Assembly: GCA_944472135.2 (NCBI GenBank)
Contig: CALYDD020000313.1
Location: 1 to 64,000 of the forward strand
DNA length: 64,000 nt
Source: Trichobilharzia regenti
Taxonomy: Eukaryota > Platyhelminthes > Trematoda > Strigeidida > Schistosomatidae
Direction of reading: 5' to 3'
How positions within the stretch are numbered: the first letter of the stretch is position 1; the number at the start of each line of letters is the position of its first letter. The translations under genes and the position numbers were made by a program. Below the pieces are notes generated by a model. It made no database searches, was not told the origin of the DNA, and saw nothing but the letters and a program-made list of their open reading frames with translations. Positions 10,743 through 21,227 of the stretch are shown here, piece after piece.

Positions 10743-11372
10743 CTAGTGAGCTGCAGAAAAAGTGCGTTTAACACATTTAGATAAACTATTTTTAATCAAT
10801 TCTGAAATGGTGTCACCTTTGAATGCTAGACTCATAAACAGTTTTTTCTTTGGCACTGTGATTTGTCCAGGGGCGGATTCTATCTTGATGTTACGTTCAA
10901 TGAACCTTGTGGGATAACTATTGTTAAGGAGATTTGATTGAAGGTTATCTAGTTCTCTATCGATTGTCTCTGCAGAGCAGATTTTACGAATCATGGAGCA
11001 TAAGGAATGAATAAGATTTCTCTTTCTCCCTAAAGGTACCCAACTGTTGAAGTTAGTGTACTGCCCCCCAGTGAATGTTGGCTTTCGGTAAATCGACCTT
11101 AACAGCGTTCCATTCTCTCTTCTATCTAGCCTAACATTAAGGAAGTGAAACGAAGAATCCGACTCTTCTTCGATCGTGAAAAGCAAAGATGAGTGAGAAC
11201 CATTAAATATTCCAAGAAGTTCGGCAGTTGAAGTGTTTTCATCACATACAATGAAGGTATCATCAACATATCTTTTATACATAAACAGACTATCGATGGT
11301 TTCCTGTAGTGGGCCGTTCTCTAAGTTTGCCATGAAAACGTCCACTAAGAGCGGTCCTAAAGGAGACCCCAT
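10743..11372 (-). CDS. PLE reverse transcriptase, C-terminal part
   Basis: This 209-residue open frame has MGSPLGPLLVDVFMANLEN, then the intact catalytic box KRYVDDTFIVCDEN, then SSFHFLNVRLDRR, IYRKPTFTGGQYTNF, LGRKRNLIHSL, NNSYPTRFIERN and VPKKKLFMSLAF. It starts abruptly where the inverted right arm begins (about 11400), so the fingers and N-terminus are gone. The codons upstream of Met (RDGVAMGSP on the minus strand at 11380) are still PLE-like. It makes RNA-templated DNA in the intact family. This copy cannot be autonomous. Confidence 0.85.
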   Translation of the reverse strand: MGSPLGPLLVDVFMANLENGPLQETIDSLFMYKRYVDDTFIVCDENTSTAELLGIFNGSHSSLLFTIEEESDSSFHFLNVRLDRRENGTLLRSIYRKPTFTGGQYTNFNSWVPLGRKRNLIHSLCSMIRKICSAETIDRELDNLQSNLLNNSYPTRFIERNIKIESAPGQITVPKKKLFMSLAFKGDTISELIKNSLSKCVKRTFSAAH

Positions 11373-11397
11373 AGCGACTCCATCCCTTTGGCAGTAG

Positions 11398-11658
11398 ATG
11401 AAACACTATCCGGTTTGGTTAATGAAAGGCGAACGTAGAACTGCGAAGTCGTCTATTTGTGATCACCTGTTAGAGTCTGGTCATTTAGCCCCACGTGATT
11501 CATCTTTCAAAGTTATCTACATGGCAAAATCGAATCGATCCAAAAGTTTACGTTTTCTTCACTTATGCATAGCCGAAGCTTTAGCTATACATGAACAGAA
11601 ACCTAAATTATGTGTTCAAAAGCGTTTTGTCAAACCCCTTTCTTTACCTTGGTCATAA
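11398..11658 (+). pseudogene. Inverted duplicate of the PLE GIY-YIG C-terminal half
   Basis: The encoded 86 residues match the minus-strand frame 10589-10332 almost exactly (HYPVWLMKGERRTAKSSI onward), differing visibly at one residue near the end (QKRF versus QKRL). It lacks the GIY-YIG catalytic half, so it can have no nuclease activity. Confidence 0.85.
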
Positions 11659-12139
11659 TAATGTTCTTTCTAGTTTTTATTTTATTTTACCACTTGAATT
11701 CTTTCCACTTCACTTCACATCTTCATTCTTATCGTAATCGTACTCCTAATTTTCATAATTTTTAGACAACACTTGATATTTTTGTTATAGAACAATCTTT
11801 AATATTTTTGTAATTTATCCACTTCAACTCTACCCCTTATAACTTTTATCACATATATACGTACATTGACTGAGCAATTATTTAGTGCCACTTAATAACC
11901 TTTTTCTGTAATATAAATACGACTGTACAGCTTGAAAATGAAGTCGTTGAAAAGAAATTTCTTCGCTGAACAAAATAACTGTGTTTTTACTTATGAATTA
12001 ATGGGTATTTTTCGAGATTTAAGATTTATTTGGAAAATGTCACACAGTGTTATACAATAATATTTACCGATGGCGTTTACAGCACAATTTATTGCTCATA
12101 ATCATGTCTAGGTATTCACACAACACATGGATATGAAAT

Positions 12140-12480
12140 CCACAACAGTTGGTCTAAGGCACGTAGGAAGGTGAAGACTTCCAGGCTGGGATCCTCGGGA
12201 CGGTAAAAATCTATGGTTGGAAACACTTGGTGACATGGCTCAAAGTCGTTCTCAGTGGCGCAGATGCATCCACTCCTTGTGACATATGATCTCCACCAAT
12301 GAAACTGTTTTGTTTTTCTTTATTACTCCTTTATCTCACACCTCTGCTCACTGTTTCTATTATGCTTTTCTTGTACTTTCTTCTCTTGCTTCGCGTGCTA
12401 CACGGAGTGTGGCGACTTGAACTGGCGCACATTTGTGCAAAGTTCTATGTTGAAAACAGACAGACAGAGACAGAGACACA
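12140..12480 (+). mobile_element. RTE-type LINE 3' end fragment
   Basis: It is the same 3' UTR as at 1240-1515: 'gacttccaggctgggatcctcggga', 'ggtgacatggctcaaagtcg', 'gcaaagttctatgttgaa', closing with CAGA-type repeats. No ORF is left. Confidence 0.65.
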
Positions 12481-12574
12481 ACCTTCTTGCTTCGTTTATA
12501 TATATATATATATATGACTGGTTGAAACGCACAACTCTGCATAGATGCGCAGCAGTTTTTTATTTGATTTTTTT

Positions 12575-12765
12575 TTTTTGATTTACAGCTTGATTCCACA
12601 CTGTATTTTTGGTACAAGTATGGAATTTTCAGCATGGATATCGGTAGCCCTAATTTTGCAGGCCGACCATAGATATCAGGTGTGCGCCGGCGTGGGCTCG
12701 AACCCCGGACCATGTGCATGGTCGGCGAGAGTCCTAGCCACTGTGCCACCGACGCACAGTTCAAG
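12575..12765 (-). repeat. tRNA-derived SINE family 1b
   Basis: The minus strand begins GCGTCGGTGGCACAGTGGCT (A-box region), has GGGGTTCGAGCCCACG (B-box region) and ends at the body end 'cagtgtggaatcaagctg'. A near-identical copy lies at 63560. Confidence 0.75.
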
Positions 12766-13385
12766 TTGTCACACTCCCTACACGTAGCACACAAAGCAAT
12801 AGAAGAGAGTACGGAGAGATTTTAAAAGTGTGAGAGATGACAAACAGAAATATGAGGAAGAAATAGAAACAGTAATATGGGATAAAAATAAAAGCAAGAA
12901 TTCGACTGACCCAAGGATAGTAGTGAAAATCCGAATTTTTTTTCTTTATGCTCTGGAAGTGGTCAGAAGATTTCGAAACCCATTTTCACATTGGTGAAGG
13001 TCTATCTTACCTTTTTGATCTTGGCTTTGATATCCTCATACGTGCTGTTGCCTAGATAAGTTGAGGAATTAACTTCTTTCAATTTTATTTTTACCGTTGA
13101 TAATGATTGGTGCTCGTTATTCTTGTTGGTGTTAGTTGGTAGGTTGCCTTCATCTTATTTATGTTCACTTGGAGTCCTGTCTTCCCTGGTTGCTTCTTCT
13201 GTCAACTTGTTGATTTTCGACTGTAAGTCTTTGAATTTATGTGACATAAGAGATAAATCACCCAAGAAGTCCGTATATTTTAGCGTCTTCCTGTCTGCCC
13301 GACGTAATCCTGCCTTCCCACTCCAATGCATAGTTTGATGTAGGATCCAGTCCACCAAAATTATGAATATCATTATTGATGATAG
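12766..13385 (-). mobile_element. RTE-type LINE fragments (3' UTR piece then RT piece)
   Basis: 12766-12900 matches the 3' UTR seen at 12300-12430 in inverted orientation. 12915-13375 encodes on the minus strand MIFIILVDWILHQTM, then RADRKTLKYTDFLGDLSLMSHKFKDLQSKINKLTEEA, the RT C-terminal palm region of the RTE family. Frames are broken and the ADD catalytic box is lost (FLGD in its place). Confidence 0.65.
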
Positions 13386-13683
13386 GCTGACAGCCTTACC
13401 ATATGCTTGTCTTCACTAAGAACGCCTAAGTGAGTTTTCCGTTGCGGCTCACTTGACATATGACATTGTCGTATGATCTTTGAATGGGGTTGATGCAAAT
13501 TTGGACACTACAGTCCATACTGTTGAAGTAGTTTTTAAATTACTTCATGGTCATTATTGAAAACATTTATTTCCCGATACGACTTTTAAAACAAGCAATA
13601 AAGGCTAGTAAAGCAAGATTTAATGAATTCATCAAATTTCGGTAGAAATCAAGGTTAAGCTTTGTTACTGCTACCCCGATGCG

Positions 13684-13755
13684 GGACGTAAATATTGACG
13701 TAAATTGGTGTCTACAAATTTTGGCTCGGCAGACAGCTCTCACCACAGTATCATG
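13684..13755 (-). repeat. Gypsy-family LTR end fragment
   Basis: The segment from 'gggacgtaaatattgacgtaaattg' to 'gcagacagctctcaccaca' matches one end of the LTRs at 4159, 20883, 37273 and 39072. Only about 70 bp remain. Confidence 0.6.
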
Positions 13756-13955
13756 TTATTATTAGACGGTTGGAGGCGTTCGTCAGGAAGCCTTACTTCA
13801 CCTAGGTTTTGTGCTTAATGACACTCATCAATCAGCAAGGTTTCTCTGCAGTCTTGAAATAATTTATGTCCCTTCTAAGATTTGCACCAACTTCACTCAT
13901 TGAGGAGTGGTGTAGTCAGAGGCGTTGCCGCTGAGCTACTCGGGCTGGCGATTAA
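13756..13955 (-). repeat. Third tRNA-headed SINE family
   Basis: The minus strand begins with a tRNA-like CAGCCCGAGTAGCTCAGCGG (A-box-like). It continues through 'cagaagggacataaattatttc' and 'aggcttcctgacgaacgcc'. A related copy is at 32550-32735. The two share order but are diverged. Confidence 0.5.
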
Positions 13956-13961
13956 CTTCCT

Positions 13962-14890
13962 CAAATTTCGGTAGAACTCGTCAGCTCAATACTCTACATA
14001 CACGGATATATATACTTTTGAAATTACATTGGGAGATATAAGACTGATAAGCAAATAAACTACATTGAATTAGTCATGCAGAAAGACGACAGATGAGAAT
14101 GTTTTCCAGATGAGGGGAGAGAGAGTATGAGAGATCGAAATTAAGATAAACTGCATTACGCTTCGATTACATTACTTAGATAAACAATTAGTTATTAGGG
14201 AACATAACGAGAATCGCAAAAAGACTAATATCAATAGTAATGGTTATAACAACAATAATAATAATAGTGTTGAAGTGAGTTAAGATAATCCTACTGATAA
14301 AGAAGAGTTTTAAATGAATCAAGAATAACAATAATAATAATAAGAGGTAGAATAATAAGTAAAACGTATTACCATGATAGATTTACAGTTACCACCATCT
14401 CTTTTTGTACACAGAGACCTGGTTTATAAACTCGAATTGCACAAGACTCCGTAATTGCAAGCATCTTCCTGTTTCTTTGTCTGTTGACAATAGTGAATGA
14501 CTTGACCGCGTCGATATCATGTCCATGGTTCACAAGATGTTTTGTTATTGAGGATTTTGGCACTTTGCACTCAGCTGTTTTCAACCGCTTTGGCAAATGC
14601 TCCATCATATCCATCATCATCATATGCTCCATTATATTCCCTAGTGACTAATTGTTTATCTAAGTAATGTAATTGAAGCGCAATGCAATTTATCTTAATT
14701 TTGATCGCTCATACTCTCTCTCCCCTTATCTATTTGAACATGACCTGGAAAACATTCGCACGTGTCTTTCTGCATGACTAATTCATTGTAGTTTATTTGC
14801 TTATCAGTCTTATATCTCCCAATGTAATTTCAAAAGTATATATATCCGTGTATGTAGAGTATTGAGCTGACTAGTTCTACCGAAATTGGA
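13962..14890 (-). mobile_element. Short PLE bounded by about 240-bp inverted repeats
   Basis: The left arm 13962-14200 and the right arm 14639-14890 are reverse complements with modest divergence (shared 'tatatatacttttgaaattacattgggagatataag' block, split here). Between them the minus strand encodes the end of a PLE endonuclease. It repeats the architecture of 9996-11994 and 42604-43732. Confidence 0.75.
14369..14632 (-). pseudogene. PLE GIY-YIG endonuclease C-terminal end
   Basis: The frame reads SSITKHLVNHGHDIDAVKSF, then NRQRNRKMLAITESCAIRVYKP, then LCVQKEM and a terminal NLSW. This matches the C-terminal part of the PLE nuclease at 18827-19207 (TRHIIDTGHLV, LNRQRTANLLRF, LCIQKE, LSLPW). 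The N-terminal GIY-YIG core is missing and replaced by an ATG-rich microsatellite-like start. Confidence 0.75.
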
Positions 14891-15400
14891 TGAATTCATT
14901 AAATCTTGCTTTATTAACCTTTATTGCTTGTTTTAAAATAGTCATTATTGTTGAAGGCCTTTACAAAGTAGATGAAATTGAGGTGCGTGTTTTATTGCCT
15001 GTTATAACTGAACCGAAATCAATAAACTCCGTCTTCACTTTATTATACCTGTGCCTGTTAATTACTGTAAAGGTAATTAACTCGATTGGCACGCTAATAT
15101 GCCTATTTGTCTGTTGTACCTTCCGATTCATTCAGTTACGAAAATATCAAATGACAAAGGCTGATGCTTGTGATTATAAGATACTGTATAGATTAAGGTG
15201 ACAAAACATGCTATTTATTCATCTTATTTACCATAATACAGTCGACTCACAGCCGTGAGAATGGATTGTTCTTATTGGCTGGTAATCCGACAAAGACGAG
15301 GTGAGATAAAGATGACGAATTGATCACACACTAAATCACAACATGCGAGAGATTGGTGGTGGTTGGTGACTGGCGCAAAGTTAAACAATCAGATGAAGAT
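14891..15400. other. Unassigned intron
   Basis: A 103-codon open frame (14890-15201) is hydrophobic, with no recognisable motif and no splice context, so I treat it as chance. No repeat family is recognised. Confidence 0.3.
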
Positions 15401-15403
15401 TAC

Positions 15404-15850
15404 AGGATTTCATCATGAGCTGACATCAGTTAGAGAACCATTGAAAAACCTGGGAGTACTGGACAGCCGTTTCGTCCTAGTTTGGGACTCTTCAATAGTA
15501 AGCTCCCACCGGGGTTCTAGAGAGACGTCGTGACCAGTAGGGTGCAGCAGGTCGGGTGTGAGAACGAATACTCGCCACGGATGACATTGGCTAGTGGTCG
15601 CGCTATTTTGTGAAATCGCTGAAGTTAGAAATTATGGGCCATTGGATCGGGTCCCAGTGGCTTAATGGTCTACCAGCTAGCTCGCCTTGTAACCAGAAGG
15701 TCCTGTGTTCGAACCCATATGGTGGGTGAGTACTGTTGAAGAGTCACAAGCACTAGGTTGACGAAACAGCTGTCTGGAAGTACTCCCTGAGGCTGGTTTT
15801 CCAATGTTTCTGTAATTGATGTCAGCTCATGATGAAATCCTGTAACCAAT
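15404..15850 (+). repeat. SINE family 2 with an inverted tail copy at its 5' end
   Basis: 15404-15500 is the hammerhead-like tail on the minus strand. 15506-15850 is a full SINE on + with a tRNA-like head (GGTCCCAGTGGCTTAATGG, GTGTTCGAACCC) and its own tail ending 'gatgtcagctcatgatgaaatcctg'. The two tails form fold-back arms. Confidence 0.7.
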
Positions 15851-16221
15851 CAAATGCCTACAAACCAGCACTTGAAAATCAGATGAAGAGTTGTTCAATG
15901 AAATTATTTCCTGACCACAACTCAAACTAAATCCAGATTTAGGGAATAAAAACACTTTCACCTCAGCTTGCAACCAGTGACTTATAATGTTGATTTCATT
16001 TCTTTTGGCCACTTTCTCTATCCATATGCCTCCAAATAGCCTAGGCCACAATCAACAGTAATAGGTACTGAGTCAGAGAGAATTTTCTCTAGAAAATGAA
16101 CGTCCTTTTAATGCATAATTGTAGTTGTATAGACTGGGTGATGTCACTGTGGAGTTTTCTCTTTTTTGAAGAATTTGTTTATTCTTAGACATTCTCTTAA
16201 TTCACTTTTCTCTACCTTTAG

Positions 16222-16785
16222 GTACCATCAACCTGGGAACGTTATGCCTATCCTAGTCTCTATCCACTTGGATTATGGTTTGCTGATTTGTCAAATCGAT
16301 GTAAAGAATTAGATATATGGGCACAAGATTTAGGCCTGCCAGGCTCTGTATGGCTTGGTGGTTTGTTTAATCCACAATCATTTTTAACTGCTGTTATGCA
16401 ACAGACAGCAAGAAAAATGGAATGGCCATTGGACAAGATTTGTATCAGTGTTGAAGTTACAAAAAAGACAAAAGAAGAAATGGGTTCGGCACCAAGAGAA
16501 GGTGCCTATGTGCATGGATTATTTATTGAAGGTGCTAGATGGGATACAAGTGCTAATTCAATTGTTGATGCTAGAATCAAAGAACTGGCACCAGCAATGC
16601 CTGTTATCCTGCTTAGAGCTGTACCATCGGATAGACAAGAAGGTCGAATAGCAGCTATGTATGCTTGTCCTGTGTATAAGACGAAGACAAGAGGACCAAC
16701 ATTTGTGTGGACATTTCATTTACGTACAAAAGAGAAACCGGCTAAATGGATTATGGGTGGTGTTGCACTACTTTTACAAGTATAA
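16222..16785 (+). CDS. DNAH9/11/17-like: Dynein heavy chain gene A, last exon and stop
   Basis: This is 187 codons plus TAA, after acceptor cctttag (ending 16221), phase 0. It encodes the C-terminus of the outer-arm beta-class heavy chain: [94 protein letters not shown] and the terminal GGVALLLQV. The F-N-P-Q-S-F-L-T-A and E-G-A-R-W-D motifs are diagnostic for axonemal DHC C-terminal domains, and the end lies where DHCs normally stop. There is no sign of decay in any of the three exons, so the gene appears functional in this part. Confidence 0.96.
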   Translation, partial: VPSTWERYAYPSLYPLGLWFADLSNRCKELDIWAQDLGLPGSVWLGGLFNPQSFLTAVMQQTARKMEWPLDKICISVEVTKKTKEEMGSAPREGAYVHGLFIEGARWDTSANSIVDARIKELAPAMPVILLRAVPSDRQEGRIAAMYACPVYKTKTRGPTFVWTFHLRTKEKPAKWIMGGVALLLQV

Positions 16786-16802
16786 AAGTAGTAGAATTAG
16801 TA

Positions 16803-16821
16803 GTGGTGGTGGTGGTGGTGG
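16803..16821 (+). repeat. (GGT)n microsatellite in the 3' UTR of gene A
   Basis: About six GGT units lie 18 bases after the dynein stop codon, within the presumed 3' UTR. Confidence 0.8.
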
Positions 16822-16942
16822 TATGAAAGACGAACCAATGACTGCTCTGATTACTTCTAGAGAGAAACCTTAATGTATTACTCACAAGAATAATTATAAT
16901 AGAGTTTAGATTGTTCAATGAATATAGCTGAATTAATTGTAT

Positions 16943-16948
16943 AATAAA
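16943..16948 (+). terminator. Poly(A) signal of dynein gene A
   Basis: AATAAA lies 158 bases after the stop codon. A GT-rich stretch (tttgttttgtgttgtg, 16965-16980) about 20 bases downstream fits a downstream cleavage element. Confidence 0.65.
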
Positions 16949-17159
16949 ATGTATTATCAAATTGTTTGTTTTGTGTTGTGAATCCGACAGGTTTCAACCG
17001 AGAGCACTTAGGACAAAATCCAACATCTGGTTGCACGTTTCACATTTGTAAGCGTCCACTGGGCGATTGTCTTGAAATTCTAGTAGGAAATTGTAGTCGG
17101 CAGGGTAAATCATGTTAAAAAGGCATGAATACTCATTGGTTGTGTCGGCTGGTAGTAGC

Positions 17160-17415
17160 CCTATATCAACAACTGGGTTCGAGCCTCGGTAGGAAAATCA
17201 TCAGTCACTGGAAAACACAGGTACATCCAGATGACTAGTCCCAAATAGGACGAAATGCGCGTTACCCTGGATTCCACTGCTAGTCACCATCCACCAATTA
17301 AATTCTAATTAAATACCCAGGCATCGTCAAAGCATCTACGAAAGAAGCCGACATGTCAAACTAAGACCGAGCACTTCGGTCTAATCAATCGACGGGAAAA
17401 GCAAAAATTCATTGA
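17160..17415 (+). repeat. Sm-alpha-like SINE with degraded hammerhead
   Basis: It has a B-box-like GGGTTCGAGCCTCGG, then 'ggtacatccagatgactag', 'tcccaaataggacgaaa' and 'ctggattccactgctagtcacca'. The arrangement is that of the intact hammerhead at 44614, but the CTGANGA core reads AGATGACTA, so self-cleavage is not expected. It ends in the family's 'cttcggtctaatcaatcgacggg' 3' end. Confidence 0.75.
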
Positions 17416-17675
17416 GACTGACAGATGTTGGAATTCACAGGTTACTGGAATCTGCCACAATGACTAAATGGTCAGAGGACTGCCTCACACCTATTCTAGA
17501 GGTCAGTCCAGTGCCGTTTTGGTTTCCAACGGTTATATAACTGATGTCTTTTTATGACATACATAGATCATAAATGGGGTAAATTTGACTGATAATGTGA
17601 AAACAAATTGAACTAGAAAATCCCCTTTCAGACATTTAGAAGACAAAAGAAAGTTCCAGAAAAGAAGACGCTTTT

Positions 17676-17680
<5 letters not shown>

Positions 17681-17731
<51 letters not shown>
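17681..17731. repeat. (TA)n microsatellite
   Basis: About 50 bp of alternating TA in the region between the two dynein genes. Confidence 0.9.
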
Positions 17732-17733
<2 letters not shown>

Positions 17734-17819
17734 CACAGTAACAATAGAATTACAATTCATGAAAGATGTTTAAATTATAATAAGCATAGAAAAATGTAAT
17801 ACCAAAAAGAATATCAAAT

Positions 17820-18190
17820 AAGATTAAGGGTAGTTAGAACCTGAATGGCCAAGGTAAGAAAAAAGCGTCTGAACCGACTTCTTCTGGCCAGGTTAAACTT
17901 TAAGCACCACGAACTACCAATGGAGTGCCACCGCACCAGTGAACTTGAAACGCTCATTGAGAAAGTCAGTGAAACCTGGCATATAATGTTGTCATCATCA
18001 ATAAAATACGCTCATCGAAGTGTTATGCTGTTAAATTGGATATCTGGCAAGTTTCAGCTTAGGTTTCGGAAAGATTAAGTTACGCTTTAAGTCAAGGATA
18101 AGTTAGGGTTAGGTTAACCTAATAAAGGCGACATTAGGGTTGGTTCGAGTTAGGGTTAGGTTCAGAAAAGATTAGGGTTATCGTTATTGT
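17820..18190. repeat. Dispersed repeat containing degenerate TTAGGG telomere-like units
   Basis: A unit shared with 54770-55115: 'aagcaccac', 'aactaccaatggagtgc', 'cctggcatata', 'tgctgttaaat', followed by several TTAGGGTTAGGTT-type runs at 18098-18180. Schistosome telomeres are TTAGGG. These are internal and degenerate. Confidence 0.65.
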
Positions 18191-18199
18191 TAGAAGACT

Positions 18200-18345
18200 T
18201 GTGCGTTGTGGTAGAGCATAATTCCATTGCGGGTAACATTTGTTTTGATAAAGTCTCAGGGTGTTATACAGTAATATTTCCTGATGACCACGTTTCAAGC
18301 ACAATTTATTGCTTAGTAAACATTATTGTGTTACAATATGAGACT
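18200..18345 (-). repeat. PLE-associated terminal module
   Basis: The block 'gataattccattg.gggtaa', 'gataaagtctca..gtgttatacagtaat', 'tgatgaccacgtttc.agcacaatttattgct' recurs at 12035, 35757, 40438 and 55190, and next to PLE coding parts. Its minus strand has a stem plus GAAAC plus a GTC segment (see findings). Confidence 0.6.
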
Positions 18346-18870
18346 TCATCAAAATATGATCGCCTAAATGAGATACATCCAAATATCAAATTCACCATGG
18401 AATATGAACATAATAATGAGTTCAATTTCCTGGATCTAAATGTAAAAAGAACAAACGAAGACACGGTCGAAAAGTCCATCTATAGAAAAGAAACCTGGAC
18501 TGGACAATATCTTCACTATAACAGCTTTTGTCCCATAAGCTATAAACGTGGATTAGTGAGGACTTTGTATGACAGAGCCAGAAAGCTATGTTCACCAAAC
18601 AGGGTCGAAGAAGAATTAGTTTTCGTCGAGAAATGCCTAAGGGAAAATGGATACCCTAAGGGATTTATTCAGAAGTACAGCAGAGAAAAAGATGAGAAAG
18701 AAAAGCATCCAACTGTAGAAAAGAAAAAAGTGTTTATCTGTCTACCATACAAAGGAGATGCAGTGTCACAAAAGATTGACAAAAGACTGAAAGGTGCAAT
18801 AAATAGAAGCAGCAAAACTCATAACAGTGTACAGCACCACTCCTTCTTTAATCCACTCAAAACTGGATAA
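18346..18870 (+). pseudogene. Penelope-like element RT, thumb region
   Basis: The frame reads YDRLNEIHPNIKFTMEYEHN, FNFLDLNVKRT, KSIYRKETWTGQYLHY, ISYKRGLVRTLYDRA, ENGYPKGFIQKY and FICLPYKGDA. The YxDD box is missing because the element is truncated just 3' of it. It is followed closely by its endonuclease. Confidence 0.8.
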
Positions 18871-19207
18871 ATACCCTGCTGATGTCACCTCCAACTGCGT
18901 TTATGAATTCACGTGCACTTGCGGGAGCAAGTACATTGGAAGGACAGAAAGAAGGGCTTCTATCCGGTTTTCTGAACATATTCCCAAAAACCTCTGCCTG
19001 AAAGGAAGCAGATATTCCCAGAGTGCAATTACCAGACACATTATTGATACCGGACATCTCGTAGAAATTTCTAAGTCCTTCAAAATATTAAATAGACAAA
19101 GGACAGCAAATTTACTACGATTTGCCGAAGCAATCGCAATCAAAAGACTTAAACCAGACTTATGCATACAGAAAGAGAGTGTGATTAACCTCTCACTTCC
19201 TTGGTAA
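18827..19207 (+). CDS. PLE GIY-YIG endonuclease domain
   Basis: This 126-codon frame overlaps the RT frame by 44 bases in another register, so a frameshift near 18840 separates what was one ORF. It reads CVYEFTCTCGSKYIGRTERR, IRFSEHIPK, SAITRHIIDTGHLVEI, LLRFAEAIAIKRLKP and LCIQKESVINLSLPW. The core tyrosine, Y-I-G, arginine, E-H and C-terminal CIQK motif are all present, so the nuclease fold looks intact. Confidence 0.8.
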   Translation: MYSTTPSLIHSKLDKYPADVTSNCVYEFTCTCGSKYIGRTERRASIRFSEHIPKNLCLKGSRYSQSAITRHIIDTGHLVEISKSFKILNRQRTANLLRFAEAIAIKRLKPDLCIQKESVINLSLPW

Positions 19208-19599
19208 CAGAATTTTGATTTTGATTAGTCATCTAATTCAGTGATCTCAACTCACTGAACAAATCTTAATCTCATAAACTGTAACCGCTTATGTTTTTTT
19301 GAGTTGCTATGTGAACCTAAAAGCTAACACTGTTCTGTTAATCAACATTTTTCTGTTTTCTCTCTTACCCCTCCCCCTCTTTTCAACTTTAAAAGCGTAT
19401 AAATTGATGATGAAAACTTAAACTAAAAACATTGTAATGCTTTCATTTAGATGCGTCAATTTTATAGTATCTCTTTTCTACCACCACTTGAACATTAATG
19501 TATGTTATTATCATCTATATAACCATTGTAATTTCAGGTAGTCTGCAGCTGATGAGAACCTGTGAAATAGAATGATGATATCATTTTATACTGCAAATT

Positions 19600-19900
19600 T
19601 CGTCTTCATTTCTTTATCTAATTTTATCAAGGGAACCAAATGTATAAATTTTTACCCACAATGGAATTATACTCTGTTGATACCCCAACCTAAAACGGAG
19701 AGCTACATTTATCACATGTTAGAGAAAGGTATCCTCTGTAATACTTTTCTGCAGTTTTTATGCATTTATTTCATAAATATATGTATTCCCTACACAAAAA
19801 ATACCTTCTTCACGTGAGTGGTGTGTTCGAGGTCATTCACTGATTGGTAGTCAGTGGTACTTAAAGTTTAACTTCGCCCTTTCTCTTTTTGGAAACATAA
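19600..19900 (+). repeat. Dispersed non-coding repeat (two copies)
   Basis: The block 'caacctaaaac.gagagctacatttatcacat', 'aggtatcctctgtaa.acttttct' and 'gattggtagt..gtggt.cttaaagtt' recurs at 55345-55565. At both loci it lies next to PLE modules, so it may be a PLE 3' UTR. Confidence 0.6.
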
Positions 19901-19989
19901 GATAGGCTCCTTCACCATATGGATTCTGACAGCTTTAGCAGCAGTTTGTGTAATAGACAAACTCTCGAGGTAAAATAAGGATTATTCGG

Positions 19990-20240
19990 TATACGGTAGA
20001 TAGCTTCAACAGTCTTGTGTTTTGTATCCAAAGGAGTTGAGTTAGAATCGAACTATGAATGAACTTTATTTGTTGTACTTTGCTTAACCACGCTGGATAG
20101 TGTTCAGAAATACAACTGTTAACGTGCCTAATTTTACTTCCTGTGTAACTGGCTCCACAGAATCAGTCAAATTGATAGATACACTTAGAAGAGGCAAAAC
20201 AGCTTAATTCAGCAGAATTGAATGCTCATTCCACCTCATT
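19990..20240 (-). pseudogene. PLE GIY-YIG fragment
   Basis: Minus-strand translation near 20200-20080 gives KCIYQFD, CGASYTGSKIRHVNS and SEHYPAWL, matching the nuclease N-terminal half with YIG changed to YTG. Confidence 0.6.
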
Positions 20241-20334
20241 CCTTAAGCGTTATATTATTATTTCGCTAGTGTTATCATCGGGGGAAGTGAAGTTGTAAGA
20301 ACAAGACATTTATCAGAACTGTTGTTAATGTGAC

Positions 20335-20720
20335 TTACCTTGAGTTCCGAGTGGAATGTAGGGCTTCAGCAGCAAATTTCAACTTTGTCCTATTCTCCGG
20401 CGTCCTCTTTAACAAGCCTAATGATTGCCCATTGTCTGTCATCTCTTCCTACTCACACAATCTCCTCAATGTCACATTCAGACTAAAGTTAAACTCATCG
20501 TTTCGCACTCTAGTTCCACTCGAGCTGTGGATGGTCTGGTGCGAGATGACATTCGACAGTCTTCTTCTTGCATTTTCTTCTACATGTTTGTGTAGAACAG
20601 GTTGTTAGTTGGTTAGCTCCCAGAGTTTCTTGTTATTCATTCTTTCTAGTAGGCCATCTGATCTCCAGTATGGAGTCGACGAACGCAACCCTTTGATGAT
20701 ACTGTATGATGCACTTGATA
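20335..20720 (-). mobile_element. RTE-type LINE 3' end
   Basis: The 'gttccgagtggaatgtagggcttcagcag' and 'gttccactcgag...gatggtctggtg' blocks match the 3' ends of RTE copies at 46050, 48810, 49545, 60825 and 62350 on the minus strand. No ORF remains. Confidence 0.65.
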
Positions 20721-20882
20721 AAAGTAGTACTATTGGATCAGAGGATAACACAGCCTCCAGTGCTCACTTTCATACTTTTTGTTGTGTCTGTCCATTGCCA
20801 AGCCTTTGAGAAGATCCTTCAATACTCAGTGATATTCACAGTTTGCAAGCTTATGGTGTCACTAGTTAACCCAAGTACCTAT

Positions 20883-21227
20883 ATAACGAAAGAAGACAAT
20901 GGCCAGGCAACAGATCGTTTATTTTTGAGAAAATCGACAAATATTTATAGATTTTTATGTACATTATTGCCAGAGGAGAGGTGACGTCTTCTGATTGGTT
21001 GTTTTCCTGCTGAAGATTATTCTGTCATCTGTTTATTGCCGTTTCTTATACACTCCGTTGATATATCTGCTAATGGTATCTGCCCACGCTAAGTTTACCG
21101 TGATTGGTTGTTGAGTTCCTTAAGGTTAGTCTTTGTTCTTGTTATTTCTCATGACCTCGATTTGGGACGTAAACATTGACGTGAATTGCTGTCTACCAAT
21201 TTTGGTTAGCAGACAGCTGCCACCACA
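20883..21227 (-). repeat. Solo LTR (Gypsy family)
   Basis: A 345-bp match to the 352-bp LTRs at 37273 and 39072. It shares the ends (AACGAAAGAAGAC... and ...GACAGCTGCCACCACA), the ATTGGTTGTTTTC block and the GATTGGTTGTTGA block. No internal retrotransposon sequence flanks it. Confidence 0.7.

Larger units (their letters stand above)
9996..11994 (-). mobile_element. Penelope-like element flanked by 593-bp inverted copies of its own 3' end
   Basis: The left arm 9996-10588 and the right arm 11402-11994 are near-identical reverse complements. Each holds the GIY-YIG C-terminal half plus about 340 bp of 3' UTR. Between them is the RT on the minus strand. The element is therefore a minus-strand PLE whose 5' end has been replaced by an inverted copy of its 3' end. 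High arm identity suggests one recent event. Confidence 0.85.

Noticed and set aside
20330..20984. Overlapping frames near 20.3-21.0 kb as coding
   Set aside because: They lie on the wrong strand of a LINE 3' end and then run into a solo LTR.
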